A DNA stretch of 43,628 bases from an uncultured Bacillota bacterium (GTDB lineage: Bacteria > Bacillota_I > Bacilli_A > RF39 > UBA660). Position numbers and translations under genes: made by a program. The notes under the pieces are model-generated. The model worked only from the letters and a program-made list of their open reading frames with translations, did not search any database and had not been told where the DNA came from. Location: the NCBI GenBank assembly GCA_947364595.1, contig CANATJ010000004.1, positions 1-43,628 of the forward strand. Direction: 5' to 3'. Below are positions 15,084 through 24,186 of this stretch, in pieces (position 1 is the stretch's first letter; each line of letters starts with the position of its first letter).

Positions 15084-18000
15084 TGGACGCAAATAGCTTT
15101 GAAGGCTTAAGAATAGCCATTGCCTCACCAGAAAAAATACGTTCATGGTCTTATGGTGAAGTAAAAAAAGCCGAAACAATGAATTACCGTACCTTGAAAC
15201 CAGAACGTGATGGATTATTTTGTGAAAAAATCTTTGGACCAACAAAGGACTTTGAATGTGCTTGTGGTAAATATAAAAGATTAAGATATAAAAATATTAT
15301 ATGTGATAGATGTGGAGTTGAAGTTACAAAATCAAAAGTACGTCGTGAACGTATGGGACACATTGAACTTGCAACTCCAGTGTCTCACATTTGGTTCTTT
15401 AAAGGTGTTCCATCAAGAATGGGATTAGTATTAGATATGTCTCCAAGAGACTTAGAAGAAGTATTATACTTCGTTTCATATGTAGTATTAGACCCAGGTG
15501 ATACACCACTTGAGAAAAAACAAACAATCAGTGATAAAGATTACCGTACTTATTATGAAAAATATGGAAACACATTTAGAGTAGGTATGGGTGCTGAAGC
15601 AATTAAAGAATTATTATCAGAAGTAGATCTTGAAAAAGAAGTAAAAGAAATTAAACAAGAAATTGATGAAATTAAAGATTCATCAAGTCAAAAACGTGTA
15701 CGTTTAATAAAAAGATTAGATGTATTAGATGCTTTCTTAGAATCAGGAAATCGCCCTGAATGGATGATTATGGATGCTCTTCCAGTTATTCCGCCAGAGC
15801 TTAGACCAATGATTCAATTAGATGGTGGACGTTTTGCTACATCTGATTTAAATGATTTATATAGAAGGGTAATAAATCGTAATAATCGTTTGAAAAAATT
15901 AATCGATTTAGGAGCTCCATCTATTATCATTCAAAATGAAAAACGTATGTTACAAGAAGCTGTTGATGCGTTATTCGATAATGGTCGTCGTGGTAAAAAT
16001 ATCACTGGACCAGGAAATAGAGCTTTAAAATCATTATCAAGTATGCTTAAAGGTAAACAAGGACGTTTCCGTCAAAACTTACTTGGTAAACGTGTTGATT
16101 ACTCAGCTCGTTCAGTTATCGTTGTTGGACCATCATTAAAAATGTATGAATGTGGTATTCCAAAAGAAATGGCTTTAGAATTATTTAAGCCACATGTAAT
16201 TAACGGTTTAGTTAGTAAGGAAATTGCCAGCAATATTAAAGCTGCAAAACGTATGATTGAAAATCAAGACGAAAGAGTATGGGATATTGTTGAAGAAAAG
16301 ATCAAAGAACATCCAGTACTTTTAAACAGAGCGCCTACGCTTCATAGATTAGGTATTCAAGCATTTGAACCTAAGTTAATTGAAGGTAAAGCTATAAGAC
16401 TTCATCCGTTAGTTTGTGAAGGATTTAATGCTGACTTCGATGGTGACCAAATGGCTGTTCACGTACCAATCAGTGAAGAAGCTCAAGCTGAAGCTAGAAT
16501 TTTAATGTTAGGTGCAAACAACATTCTTTCACCAAAAGATGGATCACCAATTGTTACTCCAGGACAAGATATGGTCTTAGGAAATTACTATTTAACAATT
16601 GAAAAGGCCGGATTAGAAGGTGAAGGTAGGGTATTTAAAAATAGTAATGATGTTATTATGGCATATGAAAGAAGAGAAATAACTCTTCATACGAGAATTG
16701 CCTTACCAGTAAAATCATTTAAACATAAAATTTTCCCAGATAAATACATGGATAAATATTTAGTAACTACTCCAGGAAAATTAATTTTCAATGATGTTTT
16801 CCCAGATACATTCCAATACATTAACGATGGAAGTGTTCAAAACGCTACTAAAATAACTCCAGCAAAATATTTCATTGATAAAGGAAAAAATATCAAAGAA
16901 GAAATAGAAAAAATGGAGCCAACTAGTGCTTTAAATAAAAGTGCTATTAGTAGATTAATTGCTCAAATTTATAAGAGATATCAAACAACTGAAACATCAG
17001 TAATGTTAGATGCTATTAAAGATTTAGGATTTAAATATTCAACTCTTTCAGGTATTAGTATTTCAATTGATGATATCAAGGAAAGCTCAATAAAAAAAGA
17101 AGTAATAGCAGAAGCTCAAAATAAAGTTGATTTAATCAATAAACAATTTAGACGTGGTTTAATAACTGATAAAGAAAGATATGATAGAGTTGTTCAAACT
17201 TGGTTTGATGTAAAATCTACAATCTATAATGATTTAAATGAACAATTAAAAGCAAATCCAACATCATCAATTTCAATGATGATTGATTCAAAAGCCCGTG
17301 GTTCAATTGACCAATATGGACAAATGGCTGGTATGCGTGGTTTATTTAATAAACCAAACGGAGAATATACAGAAGTACCAGTATTATCTTCATTTAGTGA
17401 GGGTGTTACAATTTCTGAGTTCTTCATTTCAACTCACGGAACTCGTAAGGGAGCCGTTGATACAGCGCTTAAAACAGCTGATGCTGGATATTTAACTCGT
17501 CGTTTAGTTGATGTTGTTCAAGATGTAATTGTTAAAAAAGACGATTGTGGAACAGATCAAGGCGTAGTTGTAGAAGCGTTCTATAATACAGATGGAACTT
17601 TAATTGAATCTCTTGAAGATCGTATTATTGGTAGATATACTAGTAAGAAAGTATTAAACCCAGAAACTAAAGAAGTAATAGTTGATAAAGACACATATAT
17701 TAACGAAAAAATTGCTGAAAAAATTATCAAAGCTGGAGTTACAAAAGTATCAATTAGAAGTGTACTTACTTGTAAAATCGAGCATGGTGTATGTCGTAAA
17801 TGTTACGGAAGAAACTTGGCAACTGGATTTGAAGTTGAACCAGGTGAAGCTGTTGGTATTATGGCTGCCCAATCAATTGGAGAACCAGGTACACAACTTA
17901 CCATGCGTAACTTCAACACAGGTGGAGTTGCCGGTGGAGATGATATTACACAAGGTCTTCCTCGTGTTACTGAAATTTTTGAAGCTCGTAACCCTAAAGG

Positions 18001-18718
18001 AAAAGCTACAATTTCAGAAATCAATGGTGTTGTTGATAAAATCGAAGAAGATGGTGGAAGCTTTAAAATTTACGTTAAAAATGATGTTGAATCAAAAGAA
18101 CATGTTACAAACTATGGCGCTAAATTAGCTGTAGAAGTAGGAATGGAAGTAAAAGCCGGAGACAGATTAACTCACGGTGCAATAAGTCCTAAAGAATTAC
18201 TAGTTGTAACTGACCCTATAACGGTTCAACAATATATCTTATTTGAAATTCAAAAAGTTTACCGTTCTCAAGGTGTTGACATTAGTGATAAACACGTTGA
18301 AATAATGGCTAGACGTATGATTTCAAAAATAAAAATTATTGATTCAGGTGACTCATTATTCTTACCAGGAACAATGGTAAGTATTAATCACTTTACTGAC
18401 GAAAATAAAAAACTTATTCTTGAAGGAAAGAAACCAGCAACTGGTAAACCAGTACTTCTAGGTATTACAAAAGCATCATTAGAAACTGACTCATTCTTAT
18501 CAGCTGCTTCATTCCAAGAAACAACAAGAATATTAACAGATGCTGCTGTTCATGGAAAAGTAGACCACTTAAACGGATTAAAAGAAAACGTTATTATAGG
18601 TAAACTTATCCCAGCAGGAACAGGTGCTAAAAAGTATCGTGATGCAGATTTTACATTAGAAAATGATTTGTTAAATGACGAACCTTTAGAAGCTTTAGAA
18701 CAAGAACTAATGGATTAA
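15083..18718 (+). CDS. rpoC: DNA-directed RNA polymerase subunit beta'
   Basis: The 1211-residue catalytic subunit starts with ATG 15083, overlapping the rpoB stop (TAATG). The N-terminal zinc ribbon has [11 protein letters not shown] and ICDRCG (about residues 58-78). The active-site Mg triad is in [12 protein letters not shown] (Asp451, Asp453, Asp455). The bridge/trigger region has [19 protein letters not shown] and [30 protein letters not shown]. The second zinc site uses DDCGTDQG and the cluster [15 protein letters not shown]. The C-terminal [17 protein letters not shown] is intact. The terminator stem starts before and includes the stop codon. Confidence 0.98.
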   Translation: MDANSFEGLRIAIASPEKIRSWSYGEVKKAETMNYRTLKPERDGLFCEKIFGPTKDFECACGKYKRLRYKNIICDRCGVEVTKSKVRRERMGHIELATPVSHIWFFKGVPSRMGLVLDMSPRDLEEVLYFVSYVVLDPGDTPLEKKQTISDKDYRTYYEKYGNTFRVGMGAEAIKELLSEVDLEKEVKEIKQEIDEIKDSSSQKRVRLIKRLDVLDAFLESGNRPEWMIMDALPVIPPELRPMIQLDGGRFATSDLNDLYRRVINRNNRLKKLIDLGAPSIIIQNEKRMLQEAVDALFDNGRRGKNITGPGNRALKSLSSMLKGKQGRFRQNLLGKRVDYSARSVIVVGPSLKMYECGIPKEMALELFKPHVINGLVSKEIASNIKAAKRMIENQDERVWDIVEEKIKEHPVLLNRAPTLHRLGIQAFEPKLIEGKAIRLHPLVCEGFNADFDGDQMAVHVPISEEAQAEARILMLGANNILSPKDGSPIVTPGQDMVLGNYYLTIEKAGLEGEGRVFKNSNDVIMAYERREITLHTRIALPVKSFKHKIFPDKYMDKYLVTTPGKLIFNDVFPDTFQYINDGSVQNATKITPAKYFIDKGKNIKEEIEKMEPTSALNKSAISRLIAQIYKRYQTTETSVMLDAIKDLGFKYSTLSGISISIDDIKESSIKKEVIAEAQNKVDLINKQFRRGLITDKERYDRVVQTWFDVKSTIYNDLNEQLKANPTSSISMMIDSKARGSIDQYGQMAGMRGLFNKPNGEYTEVPVLSSFSEGVTISEFFISTHGTRKGAVDTALKTADAGYLTRRLVDVVQDVIVKKDDCGTDQGVVVEAFYNTDGTLIESLEDRIIGRYTSKKVLNPETKEVIVDKDTYINEKIAEKIIKAGVTKVSIRSVLTCKIEHGVCRKCYGRNLATGFEVEPGEAVGIMAAQSIGEPGTQLTMRNFNTGGVAGGDDITQGLPRVTEIFEARNPKGKATISEINGVVDKIEEDGGSFKIYVKNDVESKEHVTNYGAKLAVEVGMEVKAGDRLTHGAISPKELLVVTDPITVQQYILFEIQKVYRSQGVDISDKHVEIMARRMISKIKIIDSGDSLFLPGTMVSINHFTDENKKLILEGKKPATGKPVLLGITKASLETDSFLSAASFQETTRILTDAAVHGKVDHLNGLKENVIIGKLIPAGTGAKKYRDADFTLENDLLNDEPLEALEQELMD

Positions 18719-18732
18719 TCCATTAGTTTTTT
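18705..18732 (+). terminator. Terminator of rpoBC
   Basis: AACTAATGGA (18705-18714) and TCCATTAGTT (18719-18728) form a perfect 10-bp stem around TTAA, followed by TTTT. The rpoC stop codon lies in the loop and right arm. Confidence 0.92.
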
Positions 18733-18816
18733 AATGCAAAATTATAGCAAAAAATATAATTTTCATATAATAATTAGGGGGAAGAATTAACACGAAAATA
18801 AAATTTTAAAAAGGTG

Positions 18817-18845
18817 TTGACAAAAACATAAAACTTTGTTAAACT
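18817..18845 (+). promoter_or_regulatory. Promoter of the 49-residue gene
   Basis: A perfect TTGACA (18817-18822), a 17-base spacer and TAAACT (18840-18845) lie 28 bases before the ATG of the small gene. Confidence 0.75.
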
Positions 18846-18873
18846 ACTGGTGCATTAAAAAAAGGCGGTGAAA

Positions 18874-19023
18874 ATGATGAGCGAGATGAAACAATACTAT
18901 TATGAATATTTTGCTACACACAAATTTATTGATATCAATTCAGAAAGTAAGGATAAAAAGAAATCAAAAAAATCAGCAAAGAAGACAAAAGTAAAAAAAC
19001 TTGTTAAAGATACTCAAAACTAA
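18874..19023 (+). CDS. Small Lys-rich hypothetical protein (49 residues)
   Basis: This short reading frame has its own promoter, an AAGGCGGTGAA ribosome site and a terminator stem covering its stop, so it is very probably a real gene. The protein starts MMSEMKQYYYEYFATHKF (the second ATG at 18877 is also possible). It continues IDINSESKDKKKSKK, then SAKKTKVKKLVKDTQN. It combines an aromatic N-terminus with a strongly basic, disordered C-terminus (17 Lys in 49 residues). This could bind RNA, DNA or an acidic partner such as RNAP; nothing specific is recognised. It sits between rpoC and smc. Confidence 0.75.
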   Translation: MMSEMKQYYYEYFATHKFIDINSESKDKKKSKKSAKKTKVKKLVKDTQN

Positions 19024-19045
19024 TGGGGCGGCCCATTAGTTTTTG
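19018..19045 (+). terminator. Terminator of the 49-residue gene
   Basis: AACTAATGGG (19018-19027) pairs with CCCATTAGTT (19032-19041) around GCGG, followed by TTT. The stop codon is within the left arm. The downstream arm and flank (19034-19053) are copied exactly at 19479-19498. Confidence 0.92.
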
Positions 19046-19081
19046 TATATAAAATTATTATTAATAAAAATCTGTTAACGA

Positions 19082-19113
19082 TTGACAAAATATGGAAATA
19101 TTTATAATATAAT
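19082..19113 (+). promoter_or_regulatory. Promoter of the 19132 gene
   Basis: A perfect TTGACA (19082-19087) is followed by an AT-rich -10 region with overlapping TATAAT (19103-19108), TAATAT (19105-19110, 17-base spacing) and a second TATAAT. The exact -10 is uncertain. Confidence 0.7.
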
Positions 19114-19131
19114 CAAAGAAGGAAGGTAATT

Positions 19132-19440
19132 ATGAAAGGATCTATAGAAAATAAAATAATAACATTATATAGAAAAATTATTTCTTCATTAGTTTGTATT
19201 GAAAAGAGATCAAAAGATAATGTTATAGCAGATAAAGCTAATATATATTTAAATGATTTTATCAATCAATATGAATTATATAGAAATAAGAAAAATATTA
19301 ATAATTTTAAGTTTTCGTGTAATTTAGAAGATATAATTAATTTTTGCAATGAATGTTATAGTAAAGTTGAAATTTTTGATTTTGCTGAAGATGTTGAATA
19401 TGGAATTAAGGAATTATTAGAGGTAATTAATAAGAAGTGA
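19132..19440 (+). CDS. Hypothetical protein (102 residues)
   Basis: This is a small, predominantly helical cytoplasmic protein with an alternating Lys/Glu pattern and several cysteines (LVCIEKR, FSCNLED, NFCNECY). ATG 19132 follows GAAGGAAGG and a good promoter, and a hairpin terminator comes 24 bases after the stop. No family is recognised. It is flanked by two terminators that share a 20-base identical segment, so it forms a discrete transcription unit between rpoC and smc. Confidence 0.72.
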   Translation: MKGSIENKIITLYRKIISSLVCIEKRSKDNVIADKANIYLNDFINQYELYRNKKNINNFKFSCNLEDIINFCNECYSKVEIFDFAEDVEYGIKELLEVINKK

Positions 19441-19463
19441 AAAAACGAAGATAATTGGTATAG

Positions 19464-19490
19464 GCTAATGGATCATTCCATTAGTTTTTG
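19464..19490 (+). terminator. Terminator of the 19132 gene
   Basis: CTAATGGA (19465-19472) pairs with TCCATTAG (19477-19484) around TCAT, followed by TTTTT. It is the third member of a series of near-identical terminators (18705, 19018, 19464). Confidence 0.9.
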
Positions 19491-19500
19491 TATATAAACA

Positions 19501-19529
19501 TTGCGAAAAACGTCAAATTAATGTATAAT
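19501..19529 (+). promoter_or_regulatory. Promoter of smc
   Basis: TTGCGA (19501-19506), 17 bases, and TG-TATAAT (19524-19529, extended -10) lie 27 bases before the smc ATG. Confidence 0.8.
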
Positions 19530-19555
19530 TAATATTAGCGTAGGGTGATGATAAT

Positions 19556-22498
19556 ATGTATTTAAAACAAATAAAAGCACATGGATTTAAATCATTTGCT
19601 GATAAAATTAATTTTGAATTCACAGATCAAATAAATGGAATAGTTGGACCTAATGGTTCAGGGAAAAGTAATGTTGTAGATGCCGTAAGATGGGTGCTTG
19701 GAGAACAATCAGTTAAATCTCTTCGTGGAGATGGAACAATGACTGATGTTATTTTTTCTGGTAGTAAAAGCCGTAATCCAATGAATGTTGCTTCAGTAAC
19801 ACTAGTGTTTGATAATAAAGATAAATACTTTCCTTTAGAATATGATGAAGTTGAAATAAAAAGAAGAGTTTATAAAGACGGATCTAATGAATATTTTTTA
19901 AATAAAGAAAGAGTAAGATTAAAGGATATAACCAATATTTTATTGGATAGTGGTATTGCTAAGGAAAGTTTTAATATAATTTCACAAGGAAAAATAGAAT
20001 CGATAATTGGCAGTAAACCAAATGAAAGAAGAGTAATTTTTGAAGAAGCTGCTGGAGTATTAAAGTATAAAAAAAGAAAAGAACAAGCTATTAAAAAACT
20101 TGAAAAAACTCATGATAACAAAAATAGAATAAATGATATAATTAAAGAATTAGATGGACGTTTAGAACCTTTGAAAATTGCTAAAGATAAAGCTTTGGAA
20201 TATAAAGATGTAAAGGAAAAATTAGAAAATATTGAGGTAGCATTAATAACTGAAGAAATAACAAAAATAAATTTTGAATATCAAAATAATAAAGATAAAA
20301 TAGAAATTTTAAATAAAGAATTATTATCTATATCTACTAATAATAATTTAGAAGAAGCAAAATCTTTGGAATATAAAACTAAAATAACTAAATTAGATGA
20401 TCAAATAAAATCAATGCAAAATCAAATTTTAGAATTAACTACACTTTGCGAAAGATTAAATAGTAGAAAAGCTATTATTACTGAAAGGCAAAAATATAAA
20501 GTTGACGATACGAAATTGCATCAAATGATATTTGATTTAAAAGAACAAGAGTTAAGTTTAAATAACGAAATTAATAGTTTAGAGACAGATATTATTAATT
20601 TAAATAAAGAAATGACGATGCTTCAGGAAAAAATTAATACTCAATCAAAAGAGTTTAATAATCAAAAGCAAATTAAAAATAGTTTTGAAAATAATCTTAC
20701 AAATCTTATTAGACAAAGGCATAATATTGAAATAAAAATAGAAAATTTAAAGGAAAATATAAATAATGGTGGTTCATTACCCCTTGCTGTAAAAAGTGTT
20801 TTAAATAATCCAAAATTAAGAGGAGTACATAATGCTTTAGGAAATATTATCGAAACTAATGAAGAATATAGTTTAGCCTTATCAACTGCGCTAGGATATA
20901 ATACAAATACAATTATCGTTGATAATAGTAATTGCGCTAAAGAAGCAATTTATTATTTAAAAACCATTGGAAGAGCAACGTTTTTTCCACTAGATGTTAT
21001 TAAACCAAAGTATATTGATGGTGAAACATTAAATATATTAAAAAACTTACCAGGATTTATTGGTATAGCTAGTGATTTAGTAAAATATGATAACTTATAT
21101 AAAAATATAGTGTTAAATCAACTTGGTAATATAATTATTGCTCAAAACTTGAATGATGCTACTAATATTAGTAAGAGGATTAACAACAGGTATCGTGTTG
21201 TAACTATTGATGGAGAAATAATTCATGTTGGTGGATCAATGACAGGTGGTAAGCAAAATAAACCAAGAAATGTTATAGCAGATAAGTATGAATTAGAATC
21301 TTTAATTAAAGACAAAGAAAAATTAATAAATGAATCTAAAGAATTAGAAAATAAAATTAATGAAGTAGATTATAAATTAAAATCCATCGAAGATAAAGTA
21401 TATTTATTTGATAAAGATAAAAAATTAAAAGAAGCTTTAATTGTTGATAATCAAAATAAAATAAAAGTTATAAAAGAAAAGTTAGAAAAAGTAAGATTAG
21501 ATATTCGTGGAACAGATAATATTATTAATGGAAAACTTACTTCTGAAGAAGAGGAAATAATTCAAAAATATTATTCGGCTTTAAAAACCAAAGATGAGGC
21601 AATTAAAGAGTTAGAAAATTTAAACAAAGATAAAATTAATTTAAATGAACAACTTGAAGAATATGAATTATCGATAAAAAAAGAAAATAGTATATATACC
21701 ACTAAATCAAACGAATTAAAGGATTTAGAAATAAAAGTAAATCGTATGGATGTAAAACTTGATAATCTATTAAATAGTTTAACAACTCAATATAATATGA
21801 CATATGAAAAAGCTAAACAATCATATAAACTAGAAATAGATTATAATGAAGCAAAATCTGAAGTAAACCGTTTAAAGAAAAAGGAAAAAGAACTTGGAAT
21901 AGTTAATTTGGCTGCTCCAGAGGAATATGAAGAAGTTAATGAGAGATATACTTTTTTAATTAACCAAATGAATGATTTAGATAATGCTGAAAATACTTTG
22001 TTAGAGATAATTAAGCAAATGGATAAAATAATGATAAAAGAATTTTCAGAATCATTTGAAAAGATTAATAGCAATTTTAAACAAACCTTTAAAGAATTAT
22101 TTAAGGGTGGTAATGCTTCTTTAAAACTAACCGATCCAAATAATATGTTAGAAACTGGTGTTGAAATTATTGCTAGTCCTCCAGGTAAAAAACTAAGTAG
22201 TATTTCATTACTTTCTGGTGGTGAAAAAACTTTAACGGCAATTAGTTTGTTATTCGCAATAATTAAATCAAAAGAAACGCCATTTTGTATATTAGATGAA
22301 GTAGAGGCTGCATTAGATGAAGCAAATGTTGATACTTTTGGTAAATATGTAACTACTTTGAAAGAAAAATCACAATTTATTATAATAACTCATAAAAAGA
22401 AAACTATGGAATATGCTAATATTTTATATGGGGTTACAATGCAAGAATCTGGTGTTAGTAAACTAGTAAGTGTTAGTTTAGAAGAAATTGAAAAATAA
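19556..22498 (+). CDS. smc: Chromosome segregation protein SMC (short arms)
   Basis: This 980-residue SMC ATPase is the core of bacterial condensin (with ScpA/ScpB). The N-head (about 1-165) has FKSFADK, Walker A GPNGSGKSN and the Q-loop region VRWVLGEQS. Coiled coil runs from about 170-400. The hinge (about 404-560) has LRGVHNALGNIIE and ends near MTGGKQN. The return coil spans about 570-790. The C-head has the signature LLSGGEKTLTAISLLFAI (about 884) and Walker B FCILDEVEAALDEAN (about 909). B. subtilis SMC has about 1186 residues, so each arm here is roughly 100 residues shorter while both heads and the hinge are complete. ATG 19556 follows AGGGTGATG. rnc and ftsY, the usual neighbours, are absent. 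Confidence 0.95.
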   Translation: MYLKQIKAHGFKSFADKINFEFTDQINGIVGPNGSGKSNVVDAVRWVLGEQSVKSLRGDGTMTDVIFSGSKSRNPMNVASVTLVFDNKDKYFPLEYDEVEIKRRVYKDGSNEYFLNKERVRLKDITNILLDSGIAKESFNIISQGKIESIIGSKPNERRVIFEEAAGVLKYKKRKEQAIKKLEKTHDNKNRINDIIKELDGRLEPLKIAKDKALEYKDVKEKLENIEVALITEEITKINFEYQNNKDKIEILNKELLSISTNNNLEEAKSLEYKTKITKLDDQIKSMQNQILELTTLCERLNSRKAIITERQKYKVDDTKLHQMIFDLKEQELSLNNEINSLETDIINLNKEMTMLQEKINTQSKEFNNQKQIKNSFENNLTNLIRQRHNIEIKIENLKENINNGGSLPLAVKSVLNNPKLRGVHNALGNIIETNEEYSLALSTALGYNTNTIIVDNSNCAKEAIYYLKTIGRATFFPLDVIKPKYIDGETLNILKNLPGFIGIASDLVKYDNLYKNIVLNQLGNIIIAQNLNDATNISKRINNRYRVVTIDGEIIHVGGSMTGGKQNKPRNVIADKYELESLIKDKEKLINESKELENKINEVDYKLKSIEDKVYLFDKDKKLKEALIVDNQNKIKVIKEKLEKVRLDIRGTDNIINGKLTSEEEEIIQKYYSALKTKDEAIKELENLNKDKINLNEQLEEYELSIKKENSIYTTKSNELKDLEIKVNRMDVKLDNLLNSLTTQYNMTYEKAKQSYKLEIDYNEAKSEVNRLKKKEKELGIVNLAAPEEYEEVNERYTFLINQMNDLDNAENTLLEIIKQMDKIMIKEFSESFEKINSNFKQTFKELFKGGNASLKLTDPNNMLETGVEIIASPPGKKLSSISLLSGGEKTLTAISLLFAIIKSKETPFCILDEVEAALDEANVDTFGKYVTTLKEKSQFIIITHKKKTMEYANILYGVTMQESGVSKLVSVSLEEIEK

Positions 22499-22526
22499 AA
22501 CATATAAAATTAATTATATGTTTTTT
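22497..22526 (+). terminator. Terminator of smc
   Basis: AAAACATATAA (22497-22507) pairs with TTATATGTTTT (22514-22524), followed by TT and a T-rich stretch. Confidence 0.8.
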
Positions 22527-22567
22527 CTTTTAATCAATATATGTTATAATTTATAAAGGTGATATTT

Positions 22568-24160
22568 ATGTTAAAAGTAATTAATGTAAGTCTTAGATAT
22601 GGAAAAAGAGTATTATTTGATAATGTTAATGTCGAATTTAACGGAAATAATTGTTATGGCGTTATTGGTGCAAATGGTGCTGGAAAATCGACGTTTTTAA
22701 AGATTTTAACAGGTCAAATAGAAGCTAGTACTGGAGAAATAATAAAAGATAAGTATGAAAGACTTTCTTTCTTAAAACAGGATCATAATGCTTATAATGA
22801 TCATACTGTTTTAGAAACAGTAATTATGGGTAACGAAAAACTTTATAGCATTATGAAAGAAAAAGAAGCTTTATATATGAAACCAGATTTTACTGAGGCT
22901 GATGGTATAGCGGTAGGAAAATTAGAAGCCGATTTTGAAGCTTTAAATGGATGGGAAGCGGAAAGTGAAGCTGCAATATTGCTATCTGGACTTGGAATTG
23001 ATAATACATATCATGAAAGACAAATGAGCGAGTTAAAAGATAAGGAAAAAGTAAAAGTTTTACTAGCTTCAGCTTTATTTGGTAAACCAGACATTCTTTT
23101 ATTAGATGAACCAACTAATGGACTTGATATAAAAAGTAAAATGTGGCTAGAAGATTTTTTGATTGATTTTCAAGGAACTGTTATTTTAGTATCTCATGAT
23201 CGACATTTTTTAAATAAGGTGTGTACTCACATGGTAGATATTGATAGAGAAAAAATCACTTTATCAGTAGGTAACTATGATTTTTGGTATAAATCTAATG
23301 AACTTATGCAAAAACAATTAAAAGATTCAAATAAAAAGAAAGAAGAAAAAATCAAGGAATTACAAACGTTTGTTGCAAGATTTTCAGCAAATGCAGCAAA
23401 ATCAAAACAAGCAACAAGTAGAAAGAAATTATTAGAAAAAATAACATTAGATGAACTAAAACCATCTTCAAGAAAATATCCATATATTAATTTTGAATAC
23501 GAAAAAAGGTTAGGAAAAGAAGTTATAACTTTAAGTAAAATCAATTATAGTAAAGATGGTGTAGAAATATTAAAAAATTTTAGTATGCATGTAAGACCAG
23601 GGGATAGAATTGCTCTAATAGGTGAAAATGAAATAGCTAAAACGACTATATTTAAAATTATTACTGGTGAATTAAAACCAGATAGTGGAGAAATAAAAAT
23701 AGGAACAACAGTTAAACTTTCATATTATCCTAAAAATCATGATAAATATTTTGAAAATAATGATACGCTAATAGATTGGCTTCGAAATTATTCTGAAGAC
23801 AAAGATGAGTCATTTATAAGAGGATTTTTAGGAAGAATGCTTTTCTCTGGTGAAGAAGCTTTAAAAAAGGTATCTGTATTATCAGGGGGAGAAAAAGTTA
23901 GAACTATGTTTTCTAAAATGATGTTAAATAAAGGTAATGTATTATTACTAGATGAACCAACTAATCATTTAGATATTGAGTCAATTACATCATTAAATAA
24001 TGGGCTTAATAAATTTGATGGCCCAATAATTTTTTCAACATTTGATACTGAATTAATAGAATCAATTTCTAATAGATTAATTTATATAAATCCAGATGGA
24101 ACATATATTGATAAGGAAATATCATACGAACAATTTATTGAAAAATATGGTAAAATGTAA
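22568..24160 (+). CDS. ABC-F ATPase, YbiT/YkpA type, one composite ATP site degenerate
   Basis: This 530-residue protein has two ABC domains and no membrane helices, the layout of ABC-F proteins that act on the ribosome. NERFSANAAKSKQATSR-like linker text (FVARFSANAAKSKQATSRKK) and VCTHMVDID/VGNYDFWY match the YbiT/YkpA subgroup. Domain 1 has Walker A GANGAGKST (34-42), a normal H-loop VSHDRHFL, an aberrant signature SELKDKE (154-160) and a D-loop DEPTNGLD. Domain 2 has an aberrant Walker A GENEIAKTT (352-360), an intact LSGGE (438-442) and DEPTNHLD, and an H-loop reading FSTFD (Phe492 for His). Site I is therefore intact and site II looks non-catalytic. ATG 22568 follows AAAGGTGAT. Confidence 0.93.
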   Translation: MLKVINVSLRYGKRVLFDNVNVEFNGNNCYGVIGANGAGKSTFLKILTGQIEASTGEIIKDKYERLSFLKQDHNAYNDHTVLETVIMGNEKLYSIMKEKEALYMKPDFTEADGIAVGKLEADFEALNGWEAESEAAILLSGLGIDNTYHERQMSELKDKEKVKVLLASALFGKPDILLLDEPTNGLDIKSKMWLEDFLIDFQGTVILVSHDRHFLNKVCTHMVDIDREKITLSVGNYDFWYKSNELMQKQLKDSNKKKEEKIKELQTFVARFSANAAKSKQATSRKKLLEKITLDELKPSSRKYPYINFEYEKRLGKEVITLSKINYSKDGVEILKNFSMHVRPGDRIALIGENEIAKTTIFKIITGELKPDSGEIKIGTTVKLSYYPKNHDKYFENNDTLIDWLRNYSEDKDESFIRGFLGRMLFSGEEALKKVSVLSGGEKVRTMFSKMMLNKGNVLLLDEPTNHLDIESITSLNNGLNKFDGPIIFSTFDTELIESISNRLIYINPDGTYIDKEISYEQFIEKYGKM

Positions 24161-24186
24161 AAAACGCTTTTAAAGCGCTTTTTTAA
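24158..24186. terminator. Bidirectional terminator
   Basis: CGCTT/AAGCG with a 3-base loop is flanked by an A run on the left and a T run on the right (one bulged C). It lies between the convergent ABC-F gene and the arylsulfotransferase-like gene and serves both. Confidence 0.75.

Noticed and set aside
17682-18128. 148-codon plus-strand frame inside rpoC
   Set aside because: It is a shifted-frame shadow of strongly conserved rpoC sequence.
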